A DNA stretch of 64,000 bases, taken from an uncultured Mediterraneibacter sp. (GTDB lineage: Bacteria > Bacillota > Clostridia > Lachnospirales > Lachnospiraceae). The notes under the pieces are model-generated. The model was not told where the DNA came from. It saw nothing but the letters and a program-made list of their open reading frames with translations, and did no database searches. Of this stretch, positions 27,692-37,021 are shown one piece after another (the stretch's first letter is position 1; each line of letters begins with the position of its first letter). The position numbers were made by a program, and so were the translations under genes. Location of the stretch: assembly GCA_944383695.1 (NCBI GenBank), contig CALWQP010000001.1, positions 102,937 through 166,936 on the forward strand. The letters run 5' to 3'.

Positions 27692-30600
27692 TTAATATCT
27701 TTTTCTCTTCATTACGACCACAGATGCCCCTGTACATACCACGGCTGCAAGCAGTCCTGCTATCGTAGCCGCGTCGCCTGTATTGACCGCTTTTCCCCGG
27801 TTCCTGAAGCTTCTCCCGCTCCGGAACCCCCGGTTCCCTGACCGACTTGTCCTGAAGATGTTCCGCTGCCGGAGCCATTTCCGGGCTGGGGATCTGTTGG
27901 AGTACCCGGATTAGGATCCGGGCCAGGAGCCGGTTCCTGTGCCTGCGCCAGATCAGCGATTCCCTGCTGCAGTCTTGCGATCATGTCAGTCACCTGGTCT
28001 ATGGTCACCTCTGCACTGGTAAGAAGCGCTTCCGCCTCTGCCTTTAATGCCATAAGGTTACTCCAGCTCTCCGGTGTGTACTGATACTCAACCAGGCTGC
28101 TTACAGAAGCCAGCAGCGCTTCCAGTCCGGTCATATCCACCGGTCTTGCAGCCAGCGCGGCTTTCGCAGCCTGAAGAGACTGTAACGCCCCTGCAACTTC
28201 ATCCGCTGTTGCGGTGCTGTCACTCAGCACGATCTGCGCGTTTTCATATGCATTCCGGTAGGCTGCCCACGTCTCTGCCGTGTACAGAGACGACTCATCT
28301 GCATTGTACAGCCCCGCCTCTGTCTGAAACTCTGTCTTGTCTACATCAACGCTGCCCGCTGCGTGGAATTCCACATGAAGAGCCATATCCTTTGTCGGAT
28401 TCTCCAATGTGACACGGTTGTCTGTAACCGGAACTTTCACTCCGTCAACCGTCACGCCTGACACTTCATATCCATCATTCGGATACAGGATGAAGGTCTT
28501 GCTCGTCTCCTCATATACCGGCACAGCGCCCACCTGGCTTACGGTTCCGTTGTCCCCGGAGGTAACTGTGATCGTATGACCAGGCGGGTTTGTGAAGTAC
28601 ACTTCATAGATGCTCATGTTGTGAGCGTTTTTTCTTGTCTCAAACTGGAACTGGCCCGGCGCCACATCATACTGCAGATTGCTGAGCGATCCGAGAAGCT
28701 CTCCATCCAGTGTCATGGAGACATTGTATGTATTATTGTCGTTCGCGCTGAACTGGACCAAAAGTTCATGTTCCTCGCCTGCGCTGCTTCTTTAAACGCC
28801 GCCTGGTCTTTTATTCCATAAGTAAATGTAACCGTCTTCGTTCCGTCCTCAATGTCGGCCTCCACAGCTTCTCCTGTTTTCAGAAGCGACGCGTCATTGA
28901 GCGCTGCCGGCTCTTTCTGGAGCGTCATCTTAGCCGGATCGTATGTAAAGCTGATCATCGCATTTCTGTATTTCTGATAAATATGCTCCAGACCGACTTC
29001 AACGTGATAAACTCCGCTTCCCTGCTCTGATACACTGACCGTGGAAGCAGCTTCTCCAGTAATTTCCTCGCCGTAGACGCCGAACTCTGTCATGGACATT
29101 CCCCACTGGTCATTGTAGGATTCCGCGATGATCCTTACCTGCTGCGCTTCCACCGGATCAAACTCAACGAGATTCAGTCCGGGATATGCGTCTGTCACTC
29201 TTTTCACGGATGTCCAGCTTCCGTCTCCATCAGAGACTTCCACCCGGTATGTTGTGGCATATGCTCCGGGCGTCCAGTCCGCCATCACACTGCTGACCAT
29301 GTATTTCTTCCCGAGATCCGCCTGGATCCAGTGGCTTTCCCCTGTCCCGCTGCTCCATCTGGTAGACTGGTTATTGTCAGCAGCATACTGGACTGCCACG
29401 GAATCTGCCTTAAAGCTGTCGTTGCTTGTATCATTAAAATACAGCTTGATCCGGTACTGTCCCGGAGCTACCTTGAATTTATAGCCAAAGTCTACTCCAG
29501 CACGTCCGCTCTTTAACGCGGTTCCCATACCGGCATCCGGAACAGGCTTATTACCTCCAAGAGAGCTGTTGATCTGCTCTGTTGCCTTTCCGTCCGCCTC
29601 ATAGTATCCGCTCTTTCCGTCCTGCTCGAATGAGACATCCGCGTACAATCCGTCGTGGTTTGCCATATTTGTAGTATCTGTATTTCCCGCGTCAATGCGC
29701 ATATTCACTTCGCCCATTGGCTTCGCGTCTGCCGTGATGCCGTTCAGGCTCGGATGTGTCATAGCATCAGTCTGCTCACTGTACGCACTCTGGAGCTTCA
29801 CTGTGAATGCCCTCTGCCGGATAGATATCCGCCAGCTCGATAACATTCATGGCACCTCTCAGAGTGTATCGCTCAAGCACAGCCTCACCGTTTACGATCA
29901 CGTCAAAGGTCCTGCCCTGCACATCCTCCATCTCGGAGACGTAAAGCTTCAAGTCATGGGCCTCGTTATCCGCATAGAGTTTGTACTCGATGGTCTCTGC
30001 CGTCACACCTGTCGCGTACACTCCACTGCCGCTTCCTTCAAGCGTTTTCAGACGCTGCGAACAGATTTCCTTCTCCAACACAGGAGAGGTACTTTCTGTC
30101 CATTGACAACATGTGAAGACCGTTGTGGAGATCCATCGCGGTCCACACAGCGCTGTCGTCCGCAGTCATCTTTATGTCGCTGCCGTCCACTGTGAGATAG
30201 TAGTACGCGCTCTTCTCTACATCCCAGATTCGTATCTTATAACCGTCCGCAGCATTTTCCAGCACGAAACTGCTGCTCGCGCCGCCCGCGCCGTGACGCC
30301 ATGCCAGGCCGTCATTCTGGCTCAGGTTATAACGGATGATATCCGTATCGTTTCCTCCCATCAGGAGCATAAAGCCCATAGGTACATCGTGGCTGTAATT
30401 GTGTTCAAAGATGGTTCCCGCTGACCAGTAATTGCTGTCAAAAGAGCATCCGTCCTGATTGTAATCCGGCCCATGAAAGCTCTCATTATAGCGGAACGTA
30501 GTATCAAAGGAGTTCCAGGACCAGATTCCCGCGTTGGCGTTACCTCCATCGCCCCGCATCGCGTTGCCGTCAAGGATATTGTGCTCAACAACCGCGCCCT

Positions 30601-31763
30601 TTGACTCACATATCAGGATGCCATCCCCGCCCACGTCGGAAACATAGTTATTCACTCCCCTCACATTGCGGGCCGCCTGATCATGGCTGCGGATGTTATT
30701 GTATCTGGACTGGTCATTGGCGCTGTTATGATCCACATCACAGTTCAGGTCATCCGGATAATAGAAGTTCTTCAGATCCGAGATGCGCACCAGCTTGATG
30801 CCGGTACGGTCAACATGGTCGATCCGATTGTTCTGAAGAGTGACACCGTCAAAATAGGGGAAGAGACCATCATTACTGTTTGAAATGACCTCAACACCGA
30901 TCCCTTCGTTAACCTTATTTACCTGGCGCTGCTCGTTTCCATCCACATCATGTACATAGCAGTTGTCGATGACAATGCCCTTGTATGAACGGCTGGTCTC
31001 ATCACCTGCTACTGTCGTATATGTATCTGTTGCCCGGGAATCAATGGTCACATGGATACCAAAACGGCGCGGATTTTCCAGGTCCACACTTTCGCCCCGG
31101 TTTGAGGTCCTCCAGTTCACGGAGAATTCATCGTCATTGGTCACTTCCAGTCCTGTCACCCACACATATTCCATGTTTTCGATCAGGACCGCTTCCTTGT
31201 TCCCCACATATTCGCCGTTCACCTTTTTGAAGCCGCCCGCATGGATCACAGGGCGGTCTCCTTCGCCGTATGTATTGATGACAATAGGATTCTCCGCCGT
31301 CCCTTTTCACTTTGGTGCCAGCTTCTGGTCCTGGAATACGCTGCCGCACTTCAGACTGATGCCGTCCCCCGGCTGAAGCTCGATCTCGTTGACCTCTGCC
31401 AGTGTTTTGTATGGTTTGTCCACGGAACCGTCTCTTTCACCATCTGCCACAGTGGTATTGCTGTCTACATGGTAAACTGCCCCTGTCGCTTCAGGCACTT
31501 CTTCTGTCTGCACCTCGGGAACACTTCCGGTCACCGTCTCGGATTTCGCCTCTGCTTCTCCGGCGGCAATTCCACACGGTCAGCGGCAATAATGACTTCC
31601 TGTTCGTAAACCGGCTCATCATTAATGTAGCAGACAATGTCTTCTTCCTGACGTGTACGGAAAAACAAGAAAGCAGCCAGGGCAATAACGGCTATGACGG
31701 TCACAACTGCCGCAGCGGCTCTGTATCTGCTTTTTTCTTCTTATCCACTTTGAGCTTTACCAT
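27692..31763 (-). pseudogene. Decayed surface beta-helix glycosidase (GH136-like) with CBM32, cohesin-like and FIVAR domains
   Basis: One long gene broken by at least seven frameshifts (near 31735, 31580, 31310, 30060, 29800, 28740 and 27800). In order: a signal-anchor (AVVTVIAVIALAAFLFF) and a short chaperone-like piece (INDEPVYEQEVIIAADRVE); then VYHVDSNTTVADGERDGS opening a right-handed beta-helix (about 31450-30150, including NYVSDVGGDGILI and YNQDGCSFDSNYW); an F5/8C-type CBM32 (STRWSSGTGESHWIQADLG); a cohesin-like domain (ISFTYDPAKMTL); an InlB-like repeat; two FIVAR-like helical modules; a Gly/Pro/Ser spacer; and a C-terminal anchor with VNTGDAAT, hydrophobic stretch and KRKRY. This order resembles Bifidobacterium LnbX. 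Sequencing error alone is unlikely because flanking genes are intact. Confidence 0.8.
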
Positions 31764-31897
31764 TATCAGCTGTCCCGCCTTCTATCCGCATTTTAGAAAT
31801 TATACCATTTATTTTTCCAATAATCTATCTGTTTTCGTTCATATTTTATGCAAAAAACACACATATCCCTATATTTTCTGTGCAAAATGCTGTAATT

Positions 31898-31950
31898 AAA
31901 AAATCCACCGCCTTCTGAATGATAAAAACATACAAAAGACAATGGATTTT
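31898..31950 (-). terminator. Weak terminator-like hairpin after module A permeases
   Basis: On the minus strand AAAATCCA pairs with TGGATTTT across a loop of about 35 bases and is followed by TTAATTA. The short stem and long loop make this a weak call. It lies between the last permease of module A and the pseudogene. Confidence 0.3.
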
Positions 31951-31980
31951 ATGATTTTTACAAACTTATCATGCGGCTGC

Positions 31981-32871
31981 CTAGCCCTTGATACCGCCTC
32001 CGGTAACACCGGAAATAATCTTCTCTGACAGGAAGATATAAAGCACCAGCGTGGGCAGGAAGACTATAACAACGGCTGCGAACAGACCGCCCCAGTCTCC
32101 TGTGTACTGCATGGACGTAAGGACACTCTTGAGTCCCGGCCCAACAGGCATTGTATCTGCGGAGGAAGCGAAGATCAGTGAAATGAAGTACTCATTCCAG
32201 ATATTCATGAAATTGAAAATTCCTACCGTAATGATACCCGGCTGCGCCAGCGGAAACATGATCTTCCAAAATGTCATCATCGGTGAGCATCCGTCAATAG
32301 CTGCCGCTTCTTCATACGTCCTGGACAGGTTCTGGAAAAATGTCATCAGGAATGTAGTCGTATAAGGAACCTGCATACCAATATAAAGAAGTATCAGCAC
32401 AATTCTGGAGCCTGTCAGATGCGTCGCTGTTGCAAGAGAAAACAGCGGAAGCACTACCATGACCTGAGGAATACTCATTGCTATGACAAAACTGGATTTA
32501 ATCGGTCTGTTTCCCAAGAAAGGAAATCTGGAAAGCACATAAGCTGCAGGCGCACTAATAATAATGACACACACCATTGTAACAATAGAATATAGCAAAG
32601 AGTTCATAAAAAACCCTGATATATTACTTGCAGTCCACGCATTCACATAGTTCTCCGGATGAAATCCGGTCTCAAATTTAAACACTTCACCGCGCATGAT
32701 CTCAGGCGCTGTGGAAAAGCTGGCTGCCACGATCCAAACCAAAAGGAAGATCGTAAACACAACCCAGAGCCCTATGAGAATATAACCCGGAAGGAGTTTT
32801 ATCTCTTTTCGAAGACTAAACGGCTCACTATATTTTTTCTCTTTATTCTTCTTACCAAACATATTCGCCAT
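31981..32871 (-). CDS. Carbohydrate ABC transporter permease, MalG type (module A)
   Basis: CUT1 permease of 296 residues. A charged cytoplasmic N-terminus rich in Lys is followed by six hydrophobic segments, the first reading LLPGYILIGLWVVFTIFLLV. The EAA loop reads EEAAAIDGCSP and the C-terminus ends GVTGGGIKG. The module B permease at 48153-49031 has the same ending and the same EAA core, showing a shared origin. It starts nine bases after the partner permease. Together with the binding protein at 33927-35198 it forms an importer placed downstream of a GH112 phosphorylase, so galacto-N-biose, lacto-N-biose or related disaccharides are plausible substrates. Confidence 0.93.
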   Translation of the reverse strand: MANMFGKKNKEKKYSEPFSLRKEIKLLPGYILIGLWVVFTIFLLVWIVAASFSTAPEIMRGEVFKFETGFHPENYVNAWTASNISGFFMNSLLYSIVTMVCVIIISAPAAYVLSRFPFLGNRPIKSSFVIAMSIPQVMVVLPLFSLATATHLTGSRIVLILLYIGMQVPYTTTFLMTFFQNLSRTYEEAAAIDGCSPMMTFWKIMFPLAQPGIITVGIFNFMNIWNEYFISLIFASSADTMPVGPGLKSVLTSMQYTGDWGGLFAAVVIVFLPTLVLYIFLSEKIISGVTGGGIKG

Positions 32872-32880
32872 CCTCCTTCC

Positions 32881-33786
32881 TTAGAATTCCAGGTCGTCAT
32901 CTTTAACGCACTTATTTACGATAAAGAATACAAGCATAACAACAACTGCCATAAGGATACCAACTGCCGCGCCCATTCCCGCATCGCGCTGTACATTTCC
33001 GGTCGTACCAAATACGATGTTGTACATGTATACAAATGGGGTAATCGTCTGCATATCAGACGGCTGCGGTGCTGCCCACATCTGTGACCACACGAAAAAC
33101 CCTACAACACTGACGGTCCAGAATGTCATACAGGTTTTGAAAACCCCCTTGATCAAAGGCAGTGTAATGTATATAAACTGTTTTAATTTATTTGCTCCAT
33201 CGATAGTGGCCGCTTCATAATAGTCTTGTGGAATCCCTTCAATACCACTGATATAAATTAACATGAAATATCCGACCGAGCCAAAGCAGAATGCAATCAG
33301 CAGCGACCAGAATTTCCATGAACCGTTCATGTAATCAATACTAGCCAATTCTTCCAATCCCAGCGCCGCAAACACGCTATGGAGAAGACCAAATCTTTTA
33401 TTAAATACATACTGAATCCACATTGTTGCCATAGCAACAGCATTAATAATATTGGGCACATAAATAACAGCCCGCCAAAATGACTTGAATCTTATGCCGC
33501 TCGTAAGGATAACCGCAAACAAAAGAGCGATCGCCATAACTGCAATTCCGCCGATCAGCCATATTTTCCCCATATTGAGCATAGAGATCCGAAATATAGA
33601 CGTTGTAAATAGTTTCTGATAATTAGATACCCCCACAAATTGCCATGTGCTCACTGCGTCACTGACGCCTTCTACTTTAAAAAAACTCATGACGATCGTC
33701 CTGATGATCGGATAAAGGAACATAAGGACAAAGAATATCAGCGCTGGTGTGAGAAAACACACGATCATCTTTTTATTTGATTTCAA
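32881..33786 (-). CDS. Carbohydrate ABC transporter permease, MalF type (module A)
   Basis: CUT1 permease of about 301 residues. The best start is a TTG at 33786 after GAAAGGGGC; an ATG six codons later and an ATG at 33828 without a good ribosome site are alternatives. It has six membrane segments, beginning VCFLTPALIFFVLMFLYPII, and the EAA loop EAATIDGANKLKQF. The C-terminus reads NKCVKDDDLEF, matching the module B partner (49061-49954) nearly exactly. The gene lies between the binding protein and the MalG-type permease. Subunits are expected to pair with an ATPase encoded elsewhere. Confidence 0.92.
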   Translation of the reverse strand: MKSNKKMIVCFLTPALIFFVLMFLYPIIRTIVMSFFKVEGVSDAVSTWQFVGVSNYQKLFTTSIFRISMLNMGKIWLIGGIAVMAIALLFAVILTSGIRFKSFWRAVIYVPNIINAVAMATMWIQYVFNKRFGLLHSVFAALGLEELASIDYMNGSWKFWSLLIAFCFGSVGYFMLIYISGIEGIPQDYYEAATIDGANKLKQFIYITLPLIKGVFKTCMTFWTVSVVGFFVWSQMWAAPQPSDMQTITPFVYMYNIVFGTTGNVQRDAGMGAAVGILMAVVVMLVFFIVNKCVKDDDLEF

Positions 33787-33926
33787 GATTATCTGCCCCT
33801 TTCTCTCGTAATAACCAGTACTTTTCATGTACTGCCTGAATTTCTGTCTGCCTATAAAATAAGGGAAATACGGCGGTGAGATGACTTCTCTCCCGCCATA
33901 CTTCCCTCCTGATTTAATTTAGCCTG

Positions 33927-35198
33927 CTATTTAGTTGCAGCCATGTTGCTGATGAATTCATCTGGTGTAATCTCAGATGTACACAGTTTAATAATATTAT
34001 CATTCAGGATATCTTTGATATCTGCATTTGTCTCAAGACCAACTGCCCAGTCATAAGCCTTTGTCATTTCTTTGAAGTAAGGCTCAGCCTCTGCGATTGC
34101 TGCCGGCCAGTCTGTGTTAGCCGTGTCAGCCGGGATAGAACTTACAGACTCTGCCATCTTGAGATCATAATCTCCTGTTGCGATCATCTTTGCAAAATCA
34201 TATGCTTCCTTTGTCATATCGCTATTTGCAACTATACCAATAGACTGCGCTCCTACCATAGAAGCCTCGGCGCCATCTACTCCGCCTTCTACTGACGGCC
34301 ACGGGAAGAACCCGAAGTTAACCTCTGTGCCTGTATTCTGATTGATTTCATTCGGAATCCATGAAGCATTCAGAACCATGCAGCTCTCACCAAAACCAAT
34401 CTCATTCTGTCCGTCCGGATACTGTGCCGGAGCGTTCGGAGACATATATCCCTCTGCAAACAGTGTCTGGATATCCTCTGCAGCCTGTTTTGCTTCCGGA
34501 ACGTTTGCCCAGTCTGAATTGTTGTAGCACTCAAGCACTGCATCCTGTCCGATGTATCTTGCAAACTGGAAGCCATAGAGCAGGTTTGTTGTATCGGAGT
34601 TACATGTCATAGGATTCACACCTGAGTCTTTCAGTGTCTGGCAAACTGCAAGAAGATCCTCAAATGTCTCCGGCTTGTCCTCATCTGTCAGACCTGCCTC
34701 CTCCCACATATCTTTGTCATACCATACACCTGTTGTATACGGCTGATAAGGGATACAATACAGTGTTCCGCCGCCCCACTCTTTTGCTTTCTCAAGAATG
34801 ATAGGCATGATGTGTGATTCAAGGTCGTCCTCCGCCGCATAATCAGTCAGATCCAACAGATATTTTGTGTTGTTCTGACACATACGCATATAGTCATCGT
34901 CAAACATATCAATGTCTTCACCGGCATCAAGCGCTGCACCAATCAAAGTCTTGATATCGCGGCCTTTCCATTCGATATTTACATGAATGCCAGTCTCTTC
35001 CTCGTAAGCCTCTGCTGCTTCCTGGATAACCTTGGCCTGGTTCTCTGTGGAATTCCACATGGACCAGTAGGTAATCTCTTTGCCTGAACCGCTGTCACTC
35101 GAACCTGAGTCGGAGCTTCCGCCGCCAGATCCGCATCCTGCCGCAAGTGTTGCGACCATCGCAGTTGCCAATAACACGCTTAAACTTTTCTTTTTCAT
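33927..35198 (-). CDS. Extracellular solute-binding lipoprotein (module A)
   Basis: Sugar-binding lipoprotein of 423 residues. Residues 1-21 are a lipoprotein signal peptide with lipobox LAAGC, followed by a Gly/Ser/Asp-rich linker. The body is a family 1 binding protein with ITYWSMWNSTENQAKVIQEA near the N-terminus and the acidic DDYMRM region. The opening after the linker is shared closely with the module B binding protein at 50027-51289 (YWSMWNSNEPQGQVIQEA). It lies 32 bases after the cytoplasmic beta-helix gene and before the permeases. In Bifidobacterium the comparable protein (GltA) binds lacto-N-biose; that specificity is only suggested here. Confidence 0.93.
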   Translation of the reverse strand: MKKKSLSVLLATAMVATLAAGCGSGGGSSDSGSSDSGSGKEITYWSMWNSTENQAKVIQEAAEAYEEETGIHVNIEWKGRDIKTLIGAALDAGEDIDMFDDDYMRMCQNNTKYLLDLTDYAAEDDLESHIMPIILEKAKEWGGGTLYCIPYQPYTTGVWYDKDMWEEAGLTDEDKPETFEDLLAVCQTLKDSGVNPMTCNSDTTNLLYGFQFARYIGQDAVLECYNNSDWANVPEAKQAAEDIQTLFAEGYMSPNAPAQYPDGQNEIGFGESCMVLNASWIPNEINQNTGTEVNFGFFPWPSVEGGVDGAEASMVGAQSIGIVANSDMTKEAYDFAKMIATGDYDLKMAESVSSIPADTANTDWPAAIAEAEPYFKEMTKAYDWAVGLETNADIKDILNDNIIKLCTSEITPDEFISNMAATK

Positions 35199-35230
35199 AA
35201 TGTTACCTCGCCTTTCTTAAAATATTGTTT

Positions 35231-36814
35231 TCAATTTTGCTTTTTGATATGGGCAAAGCAGGCCCCGATATCAGGAGAACCATCGGAATGTTCTCCGAAG
35301 AAATCCACTCCATCATCCCCTGTTATCCATTTTCCTTTTCCGATAGCGGAGGATGTCTTCACAAGTCTGAAACCATCATATACCGCATTCGGATCCTCCA
35401 GTACTTCATCTGCTCTTTCTGCAACGACCGCTTTGTCATCCTCTTCCGGGATATTCTGATAATTGCAGTACAGATTGTTATGATAGACGGCTTTCTCGGT
35501 CTGGTGATGCCAGTCCTCATTTTTGGCCGTTTTTCCTGTATTTATAATGATATTGTTTTCTACCAGCATTCCGCCTTCTGACATTCCCTGCCGGATAAAC
35601 GGAACACCCTCGGGTATGATAAAAGTATTATTATATATATGCGCATCCACATTGCGAACCGGAGTGACAGTGCCGGTTCTGTCATTCACGCTGATATTAT
35701 AGCGAAAAATATTATTGACACTCTCTCCTTCGCAGAACATAATACAGCCGCCCTCATTATCATGACTGTAATTATACTGGTAAATAGTTCCGTCTCCAGA
35801 ATCCGCATCCCATGCCTCTCCATCCTGATTGAAGCGGGTGGAAAAGGCCTCGTTATACTGAAAAAGTGCTCCCTTACATTTCCATGGCCACATAGCCGCC
35901 GCTGTCATTCCCGCCCTTTCCCCTGCTTCGCTATACACCTCAGGATTCATCTCTAGGGCTATATTTTCCGACACATTATATTGAATCAGAGGACGGAAAC
36001 AATACATGGGTGTGATTCCATCACCGCCAATATCTTTCAGGCTGTTATGCTCTATCCTCACATTGACAGATCCATACGTCTGTGCAGTCTCATCCGAAAT
36101 CTCCAGCGTTGTGAATTCCCCATGCCGGTATGTATATCCTGCCGCTATCCCCCATCTTCTACAACGTTCTACTTTGCAATGGTGAATATAGAGCCCATCA
36201 TATCTTGCAATTCCTGTACGCTTCTCGTCTTTCGGAGTAAGGGCACATGCGTAAATACCGCCGTTGTTCAAATGTTTGTCATAAACATTTCCAGTCACAT
36301 CGTGAACATACAAACCTTCCAGCTCAATTTGATGAAGCGTTCCTCTGTCTTTGGCAACAATGCTGACTCCAGTACGATTCATCAGATCGCCCTGATTGTA
36401 ATATTCACCCTCCAGAAGCACATTGTTTGTGATCTCAATATTCCGCACAATAATGTACTCCGCATCATGCAAAAGAACCGCCGATGACACATAGCCTTTC
36501 CAGACATGAGCCGGATTGTCAAGAGGAGCACCATAATTCTGATACCACAAACCACTCCCCGCAGCGGCAATCACCGGCATTTCACCTTCTCCATACGCAT
36601 CAACGGTAACAGGAGACGCTTTCGTTCCTCCGCTGAAAATATGAAGATACTCTTCCTGAAAGACAGATCCTCTCTCTAAAAGTATTTTATCTCCCGGCGC
36701 TCTCTTCTGCCTGTTTATCATTTTAAGACTGCGAAAGGGATGCTCTTTCGATGTGCCGTCATTTCTGTCATCCCCATGCTGAGAGCTGACGTAGAAAATA
36801 CGCTCTGAGTTCAT
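35231..36814 (-). CDS. Cytoplasmic right-handed beta-helix protein, candidate GH136-like glycosidase
   Basis: Protein of 527 residues made almost wholly of a parallel beta-helix. It begins MNSERIFYVSSQHGDDRNDG with no signal peptide or membrane segment, so it should act inside the cell. The ATG follows AGGAGGAGAC. It shares many landmarks with residues 45-595 of the large surface protein at 54087-59786: SLKMINRQKR against SLSKINEI, VTVDAYGEGEMPVI, VSSAVLLHDAEYI, and NQDGEAWDADSGDG. The Asp pair D331 and D338 is spaced by seven residues, the same spacing I recall for the catalytic Asp pair of LnbX-type GH136 enzymes. It sits between GH112 and an importer. A substrate of imported lacto-N-biose-containing oligosaccharides is an inference; a polysaccharide lyase is the alternative. 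Confidence 0.6.
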   Translation of the reverse strand: MNSERIFYVSSQHGDDRNDGTSKEHPFRSLKMINRQKRAPGDKILLERGSVFQEEYLHIFSGGTKASPVTVDAYGEGEMPVIAAAGSGLWYQNYGAPLDNPAHVWKGYVSSAVLLHDAEYIIVRNIEITNNVLLEGEYYNQGDLMNRTGVSIVAKDRGTLHQIELEGLYVHDVTGNVYDKHLNNGGIYACALTPKDEKRTGIARYDGLYIHHCKVERCRRWGIAAGYTYRHGEFTTLEISDETAQTYGSVNVRIEHNSLKDIGGDGITPMYCFRPLIQYNVSENIALEMNPEVYSEAGERAGMTAAAMWPWKCKGALFQYNEAFSTRFNQDGEAWDADSGDGTIYQYNYSHDNEGGCIMFCEGESVNNIFRYNISVNDRTGTVTPVRNVDAHIYNNTFIIPEGVPFIRQGMSEGGMLVENNIIINTGKTAKNEDWHHQTEKAVYHNNLYCNYQNIPEEDDKAVVAERADEVLEDPNAVYDGFRLVKTSSAIGKGKWITGDDGVDFFGEHSDGSPDIGACFAHIKKQN

Positions 36815-37021
36815 GTCTCCTCCTGTCTGCTTGTAACTTTTGCCTGTGAACTATTCTATATTATAACTTTACCGAGTACTTCTTTCTATCCTTCTTTTGC
36901 TGCTTTTTTTATATTTCTTGCCTTTTTTGTGCATTATACATACAATAATAAAGTTTTTTCCAGTATTTACACTGCATTTTATACAAATTTTGTCAAATTT
37001 TGGCAACCTTTGCGGCAATGG

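Noticed and set aside
31725..31750. A-rich run near the start of the pseudogene as a programmed frameshift site.
   Set aside because: A single slip here could restore the frame, but at least six further frameshifts downstream have no slippery sequence, so decay is the simpler explanation.
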